Source: Clostridiales bacterium
GTDB lineage: Bacteria; Bacillota; Clostridia; Monoglobales; WRBX01
Assembly (NCBI GenBank): GCA_031261985.1
Contig: JAISIR010000018.1
Span: forward strand, 55,343 to 119,342
Direction of reading: 5' to 3'
Length of the DNA: 64,000 bases
The position numbers and the translations under genes are program-made. Below the pieces are notes generated by a model. The model made no database searches. It was given only the letters and a program-made list of their open reading frames with translations, and was not told where the DNA came from. Within the stretch, counting starts at the first letter, position 1. Each line of letters opens with the position of its first letter. Shown piece by piece: positions 52,002 to 61,926 of the stretch.

Positions 52002-53729
52002 ATGGGCTCGAAAATTATCGAAATGCCGAATGGGCAAAAGGGATTCTCATCACGTAAAACGTTGGCGGAAGAACGTTTTATTAAGACAGAAGAGTTTGAC
52101 AAAAATGGGTTGCTTACTAAGTTTGAGTTTAACAATATTCCGCGTAATTTTAATTTTTCGTACGATGTCATCGACGTTTTAGCCAAAAAAATCCCTGATA
52201 AACCAGCACTTTTGTACTATAGCGATTCGTGCGAGAAGATGTTTACTTTTGAAGAAATCTCTAAACTCTCTAACCAAGCGGCGAATTATTTTAATGATAT
52301 TGGCATAAAATCGGGCGATAAAGTTTTGGTTGAGGTGCGCAGCAATTATCAGTTCTGGATTATTTTTGCCGCGCTGCATAAGGTTGGAGCGATAATGATT
52401 CCTAATTCTTTTTTATCTTCTGCTGATGATTTAGTGCATAAAATAACAACCGCCAATGTTTCGCACATTATAGCCAGCGATAAAGCGCATGTTTTAGAAG
52501 AGTTTGACAGGGCGTTTGCTCATAAGGGCATTGCTGGCATGATTAAGAACAAGCTGCTAACTAATGCTACAAATCTTGACGATGGCTGGGAATCGTTTGA
52601 TGATAATCTTGTTAAATATAGCGATAGTTTTGAGCGGATTCAGACTAATGTGGACGACCCTATGATAATATTTTTTACATCGGGAACTACGAATCGCCCT
52701 AAAATGGTTGTGCATACATACTCGTACCCTTTGGCGCATATCGCAACCGCTAAGTATTGGCAAAATGTTCAGCCAGATGAGTATAATTTTATCATTGCTG
52801 ATAGGGCGTGGGCGTTCTCGGCTGGTGGAGGTACTTATGGGCAATGGCTTATGGAATCGCCTAACTTAATCTACGATTACGAGCGGTTCGATAGCGCGGC
52901 GGTAGATAAAGCATGGCGGCTTATAGAAAAAAACAAGGTTAGTGCCATCGCGGCTTCGACACCTATTTATTCGCTGCTGCTAAAGGGCTTAAACGATTTG
53001 CTTGCGCGAGGGGAAGAGATTGATTTATCTCACTTGAAAAATTGCGCGGGAGCGGGGCAGGCTTTACCTAAACAATTGCTAGATGAGTTTTACAAAAAAA
53101 CGGGAGTTAAAATTCGCAACGCGCTGTGGCAGACCGAGACGATTCCTGAATTTTGCATCCAAGCCTCTGATAAAAATATTGACACGAGCATAGGTACTAA
53201 GCTGCCATTTTTTGATATTGAGGTGCTTAAAGAGAATGGCGAGGCGGCTGGTGTAGGCGAATTAGGTGAGATTTGCATTAGGCATAAGAATCACACTCAA
53301 ATTGGGTTATTTAAAGGGTATGCCAATAATCCTGAGGCGAATGCTAAAATTTTTGACGACGAGTATTATCACACAGGAGATTGGGCTTATAAAACCAACG
53401 ATGGGCATTGGAATTTTCACGGTAGAATGGACTCGTTGATTAAAGCCTCGGGGTATAGGATTGCGCCCGAAGAAGTTGAAGAAGCCTTAAACACGCACCC
53501 TGCTATTAAAGATTGCCGAGTTTATGGCGAGGCTATGGATAATGGTGACACTCAATTAGTCGCTGATGTTACTATCAAAAAAGGTGTTATTTGGACGAGT
53601 GAATTAGAAAAAGAGATTAAGAACTATGTGGCAGAGCTTACGACGGCGTATAAAAAACCGCGAAAATTTAACGTCTGCAGCGAGATTCCGCGCACGATAA
53701 CCGGGAAAATTATGCGTAAGGCGATTTGA
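52002..53729 (+). CDS. AMP-binding acyl-CoA ligase (medium-chain/acetyl-CoA synthetase-like)
   Basis: A 575-residue adenylate-forming enzyme. The P-loop is IIFFTSGTTNRPKMVVHTY, the A5 region is NALWQTETIP, A7 is YHTGDWAYKTNDGHWNFHGR, A8 is DSLIKASGYRIAPEEVEEAL and the catalytic lysine is in ITGKIMRKAI. Closest in style to MACS-type ligases that activate short or medium carboxylic acids. Expression passes an attenuator with an Ile/Val-rich leader peptide, so a branched short-chain acid is a reasonable substrate guess. Terminator at 53748-53788. Confidence 0.87.
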   Translation: MGSKIIEMPNGQKGFSSRKTLAEERFIKTEEFDKNGLLTKFEFNNIPRNFNFSYDVIDVLAKKIPDKPALLYYSDSCEKMFTFEEISKLSNQAANYFNDIGIKSGDKVLVEVRSNYQFWIIFAALHKVGAIMIPNSFLSSADDLVHKITTANVSHIIASDKAHVLEEFDRAFAHKGIAGMIKNKLLTNATNLDDGWESFDDNLVKYSDSFERIQTNVDDPMIIFFTSGTTNRPKMVVHTYSYPLAHIATAKYWQNVQPDEYNFIIADRAWAFSAGGGTYGQWLMESPNLIYDYERFDSAAVDKAWRLIEKNKVSAIAASTPIYSLLLKGLNDLLARGEEIDLSHLKNCAGAGQALPKQLLDEFYKKTGVKIRNALWQTETIPEFCIQASDKNIDTSIGTKLPFFDIEVLKENGEAAGVGELGEICIRHKNHTQIGLFKGYANNPEANAKIFDDEYYHTGDWAYKTNDGHWNFHGRMDSLIKASGYRIAPEEVEEALNTHPAIKDCRVYGEAMDNGDTQLVADVTIKKGVIWTSELEKEIKNYVAELTTAYKKPRKFNVCSEIPRTITGKIMRKAI

Positions 53730-53747
53730 TTTTAAACTATATGAAGT

Positions 53748-53788
53748 AAATACCCAAGGTGTTAAACTTTCCATCTTGGGTATTTTTA
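53748..53788. terminator. Bidirectional terminator between acyl-CoA ligase and ctpA
   Basis: AAATACCCAAG pairs with CTTGGGTATTT over 11 bases, with a T run on the plus side. Confidence 0.87.
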
Positions 53789-53803
53789 TATTCACAATTT
53801 AAT

Positions 53804-54925
53804 TTACTTTAACAATTCTAACGCTTTATTTAGCTGTGAATCAACATTTGGGTCGGTAATTTCTACCTCTACATTAGGGTCTATTCCAACTTTATCGATG
53901 CACACACCGCTTGGGATAAAGTATCGCGCAATTGTAACTTTAACATACGCACCATTTATAGGGAAAACTTGCTGCATAATGCCCTTGCCGTAAGTTTTGG
54001 TGCCTACTATGGTTGCGCGGTTGTTATCCTTTAGCGCGCCAGTTAATATCTCGGCTGAGCTGGCACTGCCACCATCGGCTAGCACAACCATTGGGATTGT
54101 ATCTTGGTTACCATCGCTGCGGGTGCTCTGTTTATCGCCCGATTTTTCTTGGCTATACATAATCTCTGCCTCGGGTAAAAAATAATCGGCAATATTGCAT
54201 GCAACATCTACAACTCCGCCAGGATTATTACGTAAATCTAGTATTAAACCCTTAGGATTGTTAGCTTTTAGTGCCTCGTATTCTCGTTTAAAATCCTTCT
54301 CTGTATTTGTATCAAACGATGCGATGCGAACGTATGCGATATTATCCTCAAGCATCTCGGCAGTGACAGACGGAACCTCGAACTTGGCGCGTGTAAAAGT
54401 CATATCGGTTGGGGTGGTGGCATCCTTTTTAAGTATGCTTAAAACCACATCAGTTCCTGCGGTGCCTCGAACCTTTGTCACAGCTTCATCTAATTGATTT
54501 GCGCTATATGGCACACCGTCGACGGCTAAAATTTTATCGCCTGTTGCGATTCCAGCTTCTTTAGCAGGCGTTCCATCAATTGGTGCCACAACAACGATTG
54601 TGTTGTCTGCTTCATCGGCAGAAAGTTGCACGCCAATACCAGAGATTTCGCCTGAAACCGCCTGATAAAACTCGTCAAACTCTTGCTTATCCATATAAGT
54701 AGAATAAGGGTCATCTAACGATTGAACGATGCCGCGAGCCGCGCCTTCCATTGCTTTATCGTAATCTACATTATCGTAATATTTAGTACTGATTAGCTCG
54801 TAAGCTTGTTTAATTCGATAATCTGCCGCTATGTTTTTAGAAAATGTAACGGTAGAAAAAAATGTTATTACAGAGGATATGATGGCTACAACAATGGTGT
54901 AAATTACTAGGTTTTTTTTGTTCAA
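53804..54925 (-). CDS. ctpA: S41 C-terminal processing peptidase (CtpA/CtpB)
   Basis: A 373-residue exported serine protease: an N-terminal membrane anchor (LVIYTIVVAIISSVITFFS), a PDZ domain at about residues 85-180 (GIGVQLSADE, GDKILAVDGVPYS), and the S41 catalytic core with DLRNNPGG, the Ser in DGGSASSAEIL and the Lys in TYGKGIMQ. In Bacillus, CtpB cleaves SpoIVFA during sporulation. It is the last gene of the ftsE-ftsX-M23-ctpA operon. Confidence 0.94.
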   Translation of the reverse strand: MNKKNLVIYTIVVAIISSVITFFSTVTFSKNIAADYRIKQAYELISTKYYDNVDYDKAMEGAARGIVQSLDDPYSTYMDKQEFDEFYQAVSGEISGIGVQLSADEADNTIVVVAPIDGTPAKEAGIATGDKILAVDGVPYSANQLDEAVTKVRGTAGTDVVLSILKKDATTPTDMTFTRAKFEVPSVTAEMLEDNIAYVRIASFDTNTEKDFKREYEALKANNPKGLILDLRNNPGGVVDVACNIADYFLPEAEIMYSQEKSGDKQSTRSDGNQDTIPMVVLADGGSASSAEILTGALKDNNRATIVGTKTYGKGIMQQVFPINGAYVKVTIARYFIPSGVCIDKVGIDPNVEVEITDPNVDSQLNKALELLK

Positions 54926-54956
54926 AATTAAGGACCTCGTTTAATTATAATTATGT

Positions 54957-56114
54957 CTATCGCGCGCTAAACTGGTTCATTGGGTTGCTGGTTGCTCCGT
55001 TTATCAAAACTTCAAAATGCAAGTGTGGGCCTGTAGAATTACCAGTGCTGCCTACCTTCATGATAGCTTGACCTTTAGAAACTTTTTGCCCAGAAGAAAC
55101 TAACAACGCACTTGCATGAGCATATAAAGTCGCATATCCGCCACCATGATCGATAACAACCATGTTACCATATGCCGAGTTGTAGTAGGCTTTTGTTACT
55201 GTTCCGCCATTAGCGGCAACTACTTGCGCGCCAGTTGGAGCCGAAATATCTACGCCTGTGTGTAGCTTATTAACCTTTAAAACAGGGTGAAGGCGATACC
55301 CATATTGCGAAGTAATGTTGCTATACCCAGGGATAGGCCAAGTGAAGGTTCCGCCTACATATTTTACGCTTCCGTTAGACGAGCTTAGCGAACCAGAAAG
55401 CTGACTTTTAAGTGCGTTCATAGCTCTCTCGGCTGCTTCATATTGCTTTTGATATTCTTCCACATTTGCTGTAATATTATTAATTTGTTGCTGACGTTGA
55501 TTGCTTAAATACGAAAGATTGGATTTTTTGCTTGCCAATTCATCTTTATCGGCGGTTACTTCGGCTTTATTACTTTCGATACTTGCTTTGCTATCTGCAA
55601 TTACTTGTTTTGCTTCTTTCATTGTATTCAATAAATTTTTATCGTATGATAGCAGCTCGGTCATAATCTCGTAATTAGAGAAAAAATCGTTAATAGAGCT
55701 AGAGCTAAAAAGAATCTCGATATAGTTCCAGTTGCCTTGCTCGCTCATTACTTGAATGCGCTTTTTGAATAAATCGTCCTGCATATTAACCTTAGCCTCG
55801 GCAGCTTCTAGTTCTGCCTGTTTTTTGCCAATCTCAGAATCGAGTTTAGAAATATTATCGTTTAAAACCGAAATCTCGGAATGAAGGGCGGTAATTTGAT
55901 GGTCCAACTTCTCTTTCTCGGTAGCGACTTCATCTTTTTTCTCTTCTTCTGCATCTATCTTTTTTTGCAGCTCTTCTTGTTTTTGTTTAAGTTCCTTCTC
56001 GGTTGCAGCTTGGACGGTGCCAGAGAATAATGGCAATATAACTAAAAGTAACATTACTAAAACAATTACCACTGCAACTATAGCTTTAATTTTAGACTTT
56101 GTTTTGTTCTTCAT
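54957..56114 (-). CDS. Coiled-coil M23 peptidase (EnvC/PcsB-like murein hydrolase)
   Basis: A 385-residue protein with a signal or anchor segment (AIVAVVIVLVMLLLVILP, then VQAATEKELKQ), a long coiled coil (about residues 38-245) and a C-terminal M23 endopeptidase domain (YRLHPVLKVNKLHTGVDISA; VIDHGGGYATLYAH; GPHLHFEVLI). FtsEX activates such coiled-coil hydrolases in cell separation, and ftsEX lies immediately upstream. The ATG at 56114 follows AAGGAGG; the ORF track start is 30 bases early. Confidence 0.92.
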   Translation of the reverse strand: MKNKTKSKIKAIVAVVIVLVMLLLVILPLFSGTVQAATEKELKQKQEELQKKIDAEEEKKDEVATEKEKLDHQITALHSEISVLNDNISKLDSEIGKKQAELEAAEAKVNMQDDLFKKRIQVMSEQGNWNYIEILFSSSSINDFFSNYEIMTELLSYDKNLLNTMKEAKQVIADSKASIESNKAEVTADKDELASKKSNLSYLSNQRQQQINNITANVEEYQKQYEAAERAMNALKSQLSGSLSSSNGSVKYVGGTFTWPIPGYSNITSQYGYRLHPVLKVNKLHTGVDISAPTGAQVVAANGGTVTKAYYNSAYGNMVVIDHGGGYATLYAHASALLVSSGQKVSKGQAIMKVGSTGNSTGPHLHFEVLINGATSNPMNQFSAR

Positions 56115-56169
56115 TTTTAAAATCCTCCTTCGTCGTTGCTTCAAGAGTTCGCAGAACAGTAGGCTATGA

Positions 56170-57069
56170 CTAAACTTTTAAGTGTTTGCGAACAGAAATT
56201 GCACTGCCTAGCGAGCCAATAACCACGCCAAAACCTACTAGGCAAACAAGTAGTATCGGTGCCATTTGGTTGGCGGTTTTTAATGCCTCGAAGATATTAA
56301 AGTTAGACATAAATTTAGAAATCGAGTTGGTCGCCATAGAATATCCTTGCCAAACAACTAAAAAGGCGAGCAGGCTACCCACTAGACCTATAACGATTCC
56401 TTCTATTATAAATGGCCAGCGGATAAACCAATCGGTCGCGCCGACGAACTTCATTATATTGATATCTTTGCGACGGTCGAAAACTGTCATTTTTATAGTG
56501 TTAGAAATTATGAATATAGAAATGGCAATTAAAAGCGTCATTAGAATTAACACGCCATATTTAATGCCGCGAGTTGTCGCAACAATTTTATCTATTTTGT
56601 CTTTGCTGCTAGTTGTCGATTGAACGCCAGGGATATCCATGATTTGTTGGATAGTACTATCGGCTTGTTCTAAATTGGCGAAGCTTACTTTATAAGAATT
56701 ATTAAGCGGATTATCGTGCTCGTAACCTGCGGCTGCACCATCGGTTTTAGCGTTAAAGTCTGCTAAACGCGAATCTTTACTATAATACTCTACTTTGGCA
56801 ACGTTATCTAGCCTATTCATGCGCACGCCAATATCCTCGATATCTCTGTCAGTGATTTCTTTACTTAAAAACACATCGGCTTGATAATCGTTCTCTAACT
56901 TTGCACCTAAATAATCGACATTAGCCGTGAATACCATGTAAATTCCAAAGAAAATTAGGCATGCAGCAACGATAACAACGCAAGCTAGGCTCATCGATAT
57001 ATTCGACCAAAAGCTTTTGCCGCCCTCTTTAATAAAATATTTTACAGAATTAAATCTCAAACAAAACAC
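56170..57069 (-). CDS. ftsX: Cell-division permease-like protein FtsX
   Basis: A 299-residue membrane protein with four helices: VVIVAACLIFFGIYMVF near residue 30, VLILMTLLIAISIFIIS, IIEGIVIGLVGSLLAFLVV and PILLVCLVGFGVVIGSLG. The extracytoplasmic loop at about 50-165 contacts the hydrolase. With FtsE it controls the M23 peptidase encoded next. Complete and normal in length. Confidence 0.95.
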   Translation of the reverse strand: MFCLRFNSVKYFIKEGGKSFWSNISMSLACVVIVAACLIFFGIYMVFTANVDYLGAKLENDYQADVFLSKEITDRDIEDIGVRMNRLDNVAKVEYYSKDSRLADFNAKTDGAAAGYEHDNPLNNSYKVSFANLEQADSTIQQIMDIPGVQSTTSSKDKIDKIVATTRGIKYGVLILMTLLIAISIFIISNTIKMTVFDRRKDINIMKFVGATDWFIRWPFIIEGIVIGLVGSLLAFLVVWQGYSMATNSISKFMSNFNIFEALKTANQMAPILLVCLVGFGVVIGSLGSAISVRKHLKV

Positions 57070-57158
57070 CCCATTTTACAACTTATTTATGTAACCCTTT
57101 GTATGCTTTTAATAATTAATTTGAAGATTATTTGAAGCAAGTTAATTATGCTGATTAA

Positions 57159-57839
57159 TTATGCTGAATATGCACCAAACTTTTGGTCGCGAACAATGAC
57201 TCCGCGGTCTATCTCTATAACGCGGCGGCGCATTTTATCTACGATTTCGCTAGCATGAGTAACGATTAAAATCGTTGTCCCGCTTTTATTTATCAAGTTC
57301 AAAATTTTCATTATCTCGGCTGCGTTAACCGGGTCTAGGTTACCGGTCGGCTCGTCTGCTAATAAAACAGGAGGGTTATTAATTATAGCACGCGCCAAGG
57401 CTACACGCTGTTTTTCACCGCCCGAAAGCTCGTCTGCACGCACTTTTGCTTTATGCGTAAGCCCAACGATGCTTAAAACCTCGGGGACTTTGCGACGAAT
57501 CTCGCGGCTAGATGCCCCTGTAACTTGCAGGGCAAACGCGACGTTGTCGAATACACTTTTGTTAGAAAGCAGGCGGAAATCTTGAAACACAACGCCAACG
57601 GTGCGACGGTAATATGGAAGCTCTTTATTAGGAATTTGGGTAATATCGGTAGTATTAATTGTAATGCTGCCAGAGCTTGGCATCTCTTCACGTAAAATTA
57701 ATTTAGTGATGGTGCTTTTGCCTGCGCCAGATGCGCCGATTATAAACACAAACTCGCCCTGCTCGACAAAAAAATTGACGTTGCTTAAGGCTTTTGTGCC
57801 ATTATCATAAGTTTTTGTTACATCGGTAAAAAGAATCAT
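57159..57839 (-). CDS. ftsE: Cell-division ATP-binding protein FtsE
   Basis: A 227-residue ABC ATPase: Walker A FIIGASGAGKSTITKLILRE, Q-loop VFQDFRLL, signature LSGGEKQRVALARAI, Walker B PVLLADEPTGNLD and the H-loop ILIVTHASEI. GGGGGG lies a few bases before the ATG at 57839; the longer ORF track version starts upstream of a credible site. First gene of the operon with ftsX, the M23 hydrolase and ctpA. Confidence 0.96.
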   Translation of the reverse strand: MILFTDVTKTYDNGTKALSNVNFFVEQGEFVFIIGASGAGKSTITKLILREEMPSSGSITINTTDITQIPNKELPYYRRTVGVVFQDFRLLSNKSVFDNVAFALQVTGASSREIRRKVPEVLSIVGLTHKAKVRADELSGGEKQRVALARAIINNPPVLLADEPTGNLDPVNAAEIMKILNLINKSGTTILIVTHASEIVDKMRRRVIEIDRGVIVRDQKFGAYSA

Positions 57840-58059
57840 AATATCCCCCCGTTTAATTTTTTGCAATAAATCACTGTAAAAAATAGTAAATTTTAGCACA
57901 TTTTACATTTTATTGTAACATTATATCACAACTAAAAATAAATTGCAAGGGGTAAAATATTACATTTGTGTTAAATTTTGATGTTTTTTGTGTAATATAC
58001 TAGACAAAAAAAATTTTTTGTGATATTATTACATTATATTGTTATGGGGGCAAATTATA

Positions 58060-60348
58060 ATGAACAAAAAAGAGATTATTTCTATCGCGCAAGACTATGC
58101 TATGGATTTTGGACATTCTTCAATTGGAACGCTTCATTTAATGTTATCTATTATGAGTAGTGGCAAAACTGGCAGCGTTTTTTTTGAAAAGCACAACATT
58201 ACTATCGAAAAGATTTTGCAAAAGGCGGATAGTTTAGTTGGGATAACCTCTGCCACTAAGCCTAGTTCGACGCCTATTCCTCTTACCCCGCGCGCTGAGC
58301 ATGCCTTTAATTATGCCGAAAAATTAGCGTCTAAAACTACTAATCCCGAGTCGGGCACGCATCATTTGTTACTTGCTATAATTTGCGACCCAAACGCGCT
58401 TGCTTCTATTATTTTAATTGAGTTAGGCGCAGATATTGAGCTTATTTGCGAAGATGTAGTTAATTTTGATAATGCTAATACTTCTACCGATACCTCTTTA
58501 ACCCCTATGCTTAATAAATACAGCCGTGACCTAACTAAAATGGCGCGCATGGGTAAGTTAGACCCTATTACAACTCGCGAGAACGAAGTTCAAGAGCTAG
58601 CCGAAACCTTATGCCGTCGAAGCAAGAATAACCCTTGCCTAGTTGGCGTTGCAGGGGTAGGTAAAACCGCGGTGGTAGAAGGGTTTGCGCAGGCGATTAT
58701 CGCTGGGAATATACCTGATGTTTTAAGCAATGCTCGCGTTTTAGAGTTAGATATGCCTGCGATTCTTGCTGGGACTAAATATCGTGGTGATTTTGAAGAA
58801 CGTATAAAGGGTGTTTTAATCGAGGCAAAGGCTGATAAAAACATCATTCTATTCATCGATGAAATTCATGCGTATTTAAACAGTTCGGACGAAACAACCA
58901 GCAAGGCAAGCGATATTTTAAAGCCTGCCATGGCGCGTGGCGAAATTAAACTTATAGGCGCCACAACAACTGATGAATACAAGAAATTCATCGAGAAGGA
59001 TAGTGCGCTTAGTCGTCGATTCAATCAAATTACAATAGCCGAGCCTTCTATTCCTCAAACTATCGAAATTTTAAAAGGTGTCGCGCCTAAATATTCTCTA
59101 CATTACAGGATTGACCTAAGTGGTGAGGTTATAGAGCAGATTGTACACATGGCAGATAAATATATCCCAATGGGCGTTATGCCCGATAAAGCCTTGGATT
59201 TGCTTGATAATATTTGCAATTCTAAAGCTATTGATGGGCAGGATAACGACAGGATTTCGACTAAAATACTTAATTTGCGCACCGAAGCTGAGAATTGCAT
59301 CTTAAACGGTAACTTTAGCATGGCTCGAGAGATTAGCAAAAAAATCGCTATACTCGAGATGAATTCTACTTTGCCGAAAATCCAAGCTATTACCAAGGAT
59401 GATGTCATTAATTATGTCCGTCGTAAGACGAGTGTTCAAACCGATAGCATCTTAAATATAGAGTTCGAGTTGAACGATAAAGTGTTTGGTCAGCCCGAGG
59501 CTATTGCTACGATTTCTCAGACTTTACGTCGTGCGTACGCTGGGTTAAAAACGCCTAACTCTCCGCTTGCTAGTTTTATGTTCGTCGGTGAAAAAGGCAG
59601 CGGCAAGCAGCTTTTGGCGCAAAACATATCTAATATTTTGTTCCCTCACGATAGCGGGCTTGTAGTTATAAATTGCAGCGAATTTAGCGAGGAAAGCTCT
59701 GTTTCTAAGCTTATTGGCACCGCTCCCGGATATGTTGGATACAACGACAATAATAATCTGTTCGATAAAATTAAGCGTAACCCACGTTGCGTGCTATTTA
59801 TACAAGATGTTGACGTGGCTTGCAAAAGTGTCCAAAATTTATTTGCGCAAATTTTAAATAATGGTGTTTTTGAGCAGCCAAATGGTATTAAAATTGATTT
59901 TAGGAAGACAATAATTATTATGACAGCTAATGTTCCAGAGCGAAACAATCTAGGCTTCGGCGGCTTTAATAGCGATAGCAATTCTTATCCTCAACCGCAA
60001 AATAACGCGCTTAAGCCTATGTTTAGCGATGAGTTTTTAGATGCGTTTGATAATATAATCAATTTTTCACCTTTGCAGGGCGATGCGCTAACGTCCATTG
60101 CGCTTGACAAACTTAATACACTTAGGAATCAACTTTTGCAGAATTCTGATATTGAGTTTAATTTTACACCAGAAGTTGCTGAGCGCGTGGCTGAAATGGC
60201 GAAAAATCCTAAGGAAATTGACAAAGTCATCTGTGACAACCTAACTAATATGTTGGCGGATAAAATTTTATCGAAGGAATATTTGCCAGGAGATTGTGTA
60301 TTTATAGATAATAGTATATTTGATAATGAAATAGAGCAGGATGCGTAG
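58060..60348 (+). CDS. ClpC-like AAA+ protein with degenerate second ATPase domain
   Basis: A 762-residue Hsp100 protein. The Clp-N double repeat is at about residues 1-140, followed by AAA1 with VGVAGVGKTAVVEGF and ILFIDEIHAYL and arginine finger ALSRRFNQ, a short UVR-like middle helix, and AAA2. In AAA2 the Walker A reads FVGEKGSGKQLLAQ (Gln for Thr) and Walker B reads VLFIQDVDVA (no DE pair), so this ring is probably inactive or only structural. An LGF tripeptide in VPERNNLGFGG stands where the ClpP-binding loop is expected. The ATG at 60 (58060) is preceded by GGGGG; the track start is a TTG. Confidence 0.82.
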   Translation: MNKKEIISIAQDYAMDFGHSSIGTLHLMLSIMSSGKTGSVFFEKHNITIEKILQKADSLVGITSATKPSSTPIPLTPRAEHAFNYAEKLASKTTNPESGTHHLLLAIICDPNALASIILIELGADIELICEDVVNFDNANTSTDTSLTPMLNKYSRDLTKMARMGKLDPITTRENEVQELAETLCRRSKNNPCLVGVAGVGKTAVVEGFAQAIIAGNIPDVLSNARVLELDMPAILAGTKYRGDFEERIKGVLIEAKADKNIILFIDEIHAYLNSSDETTSKASDILKPAMARGEIKLIGATTTDEYKKFIEKDSALSRRFNQITIAEPSIPQTIEILKGVAPKYSLHYRIDLSGEVIEQIVHMADKYIPMGVMPDKALDLLDNICNSKAIDGQDNDRISTKILNLRTEAENCILNGNFSMAREISKKIAILEMNSTLPKIQAITKDDVINYVRRKTSVQTDSILNIEFELNDKVFGQPEAIATISQTLRRAYAGLKTPNSPLASFMFVGEKGSGKQLLAQNISNILFPHDSGLVVINCSEFSEESSVSKLIGTAPGYVGYNDNNNLFDKIKRNPRCVLFIQDVDVACKSVQNLFAQILNNGVFEQPNGIKIDFRKTIIIMTANVPERNNLGFGGFNSDSNSYPQPQNNALKPMFSDEFLDAFDNIINFSPLQGDALTSIALDKLNTLRNQLLQNSDIEFNFTPEVAERVAEMAKNPKEIDKVICDNLTNMLADKILSKEYLPGDCVFIDNSIFDNEIEQDA

Positions 60349-60387
60349 ACGTCTTGCGTTTGAACATTAAAAATAGGAGGATTTAAA

Positions 60388-60933
60388 ATGATTATTGCTA
60401 TAATAATTATTGCACTAATTTTACTTTTTGTTATTGGTATGTACAATGGTTTGGTTCAAACTAAAATGAGGGTAGAGAACGCTTTTGCGCAGATAGACAC
60501 TCAATTGCAACGCAGGTACGATTTGATTCCTAACCTTGTTGAAACAGTTAAGGGGTATATGGAGCATGAGCGTGAGACGTTATCGGCTGTAACCGAGGCG
60601 CGCGCAAGTGCCGAAAAGGCTGGAAGTGTTGCCGAGAAAGCAGAGGCTAACGATGCTTTAAGTGGCGCGCTTACACATTTGTTTGCTGTTTCAGAGAATT
60701 ATCCTAATTTAAAGGCTAACGAGAACTTTATGAGTTTGCAAACCGAGCTGACTAATACCGAGAATAAGATTTCGTTCTCTAGGCAATTTTATAACGATAG
60801 CGCAACCACTTATAACACAAAAATAATGGTATTCCCTACAAATATTATTGCTAACATGTTTAATTTTACTTCTGTTGAGTACTTTAAAATTTCGGCTCCA
60901 GAGGCTAAAGATGCGCCTAAGGTGCAATTTTAG
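60388..60933 (+). CDS. LemA family protein
   Basis: A 181-residue protein with one N-terminal membrane helix (IIAIIIIALILLFVIGMYN) and the LemA helical domain (VENAFAQIDTQLQRRYDLIPNLVETVKGYMEHE; ENKISFSRQFYNDSA). Function is unclear in the family. It is commonly found just upstream of the M48 protease HtpX, as here. AGGAGG site. Confidence 0.94.
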   Translation: MIIAIIIIALILLFVIGMYNGLVQTKMRVENAFAQIDTQLQRRYDLIPNLVETVKGYMEHERETLSAVTEARASAEKAGSVAEKAEANDALSGALTHLFAVSENYPNLKANENFMSLQTELTNTENKISFSRQFYNDSATTYNTKIMVFPTNIIANMFNFTSVEYFKISAPEAKDAPKVQF

Positions 60934-60981
60934 TTGATGCTATTTTAATTGAAGTTGTTTAAGTAAAGGTGGTGTGAGAAA

Positions 60982-61881
60982 ATGTTCGAGGCAGTTCAAA
61001 AAAACAAACGAAGAACTTACTTTATTGCTACTTTATGCTTTGTATTTTTAGGCGTTGTTGTATATTTTATTGCTGAGTTTAGTGGATTGGGTAATATTGC
61101 AATTCCTATTGCTGTTTTAGTAGCAATTTGCAGCACTTTTTTCTCATACTTCTTTAGCGATAAAATAGTTTTAGCAAGTAGCCATGCAAAGCCTGCCGAT
61201 GAAGAAACCGAGAAATATCTTCATAATATAGTCGAAGGTTTGTGCGTTGCATCGGGTCTACCTAAACCTAGAATTTACGTAGTTGACGACCCTGCGCCTA
61301 ACGCTTTTGCTACGGGACGGAACCCTCAAAAAGCGGTTGTATGCGTTACCACTGGCTTGCTTCAACGCTTGGATTATTACCAGTTGGAGGGTGTTTTAGC
61401 GCATGAACTAGCGCACATTAAAAATTATGATATTCTACTTTCTACCGTTGTAACTGTTATGGTGGGCATAGTCATTATTCTAAGTGATATTTTTACTAGG
61501 TTTATGTTCTTTGGCGGTGGTCGAAGCCGACGAAGCAATGACGACAACGGTGGCGGGATTCAAATTATACTTTTTATTATCGGTCTTATTTTTATAATCC
61601 TTGCACCGTTATTTGGGCAATTGTTAAAGATGGCATTAAGCAGGAATCGCGAGTATTTAGCTGATAGCACAGCGATAGAATTCACTCGTAACCCAGAAGG
61701 TTTGGCAACCGCTTTAGAGAAAATCTCACAAGACCCGATGCCTGTGGAGCATGCTAATAAAGCCACAGCTAACATGTATATTTGTAATCCGCTTAGAAAC
61801 AAAAAGGGCGAGTCGGTTGATTTATTTTCTACGCATCCGCCTATAGATAAACGCATTGAAGCTATACGCAACATCAGATAG
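60982..61881 (+). CDS. htpX: M48 membrane metallopeptidase HtpX
   Basis: A 299-residue zinc protease of membrane protein quality control. Two N-terminal helices come first, then the zinc motif VLAHELAHIKNYDILLSTV, two further helices, and the third ligand region REYLADSTAIEFTRNPEGLA. The conserved SGLPKPRIYVVDDPAPNAFA and end LFSTHPPIDKRIEAIR are present. Forms a unit with lemA. Confidence 0.95.
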   Translation: MFEAVQKNKRRTYFIATLCFVFLGVVVYFIAEFSGLGNIAIPIAVLVAICSTFFSYFFSDKIVLASSHAKPADEETEKYLHNIVEGLCVASGLPKPRIYVVDDPAPNAFATGRNPQKAVVCVTTGLLQRLDYYQLEGVLAHELAHIKNYDILLSTVVTVMVGIVIILSDIFTRFMFFGGGRSRRSNDDNGGGIQIILFIIGLIFIILAPLFGQLLKMALSRNREYLADSTAIEFTRNPEGLATALEKISQDPMPVEHANKATANMYICNPLRNKKGESVDLFSTHPPIDKRIEAIRNIR

Positions 61882-61926
61882 ATTTTTATGTAACTTATAT
61901 TACGAAAAACTTAGGGGAATAAACCA

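Noticed and set aside
53804-57839. Possible defence or toxin role for the Clp-, LemA- and HtpX-like neighbourhood
   Set aside because: The ftsEX-hydrolase-ctpA order and lemA-htpX pair are ordinary housekeeping arrangements.
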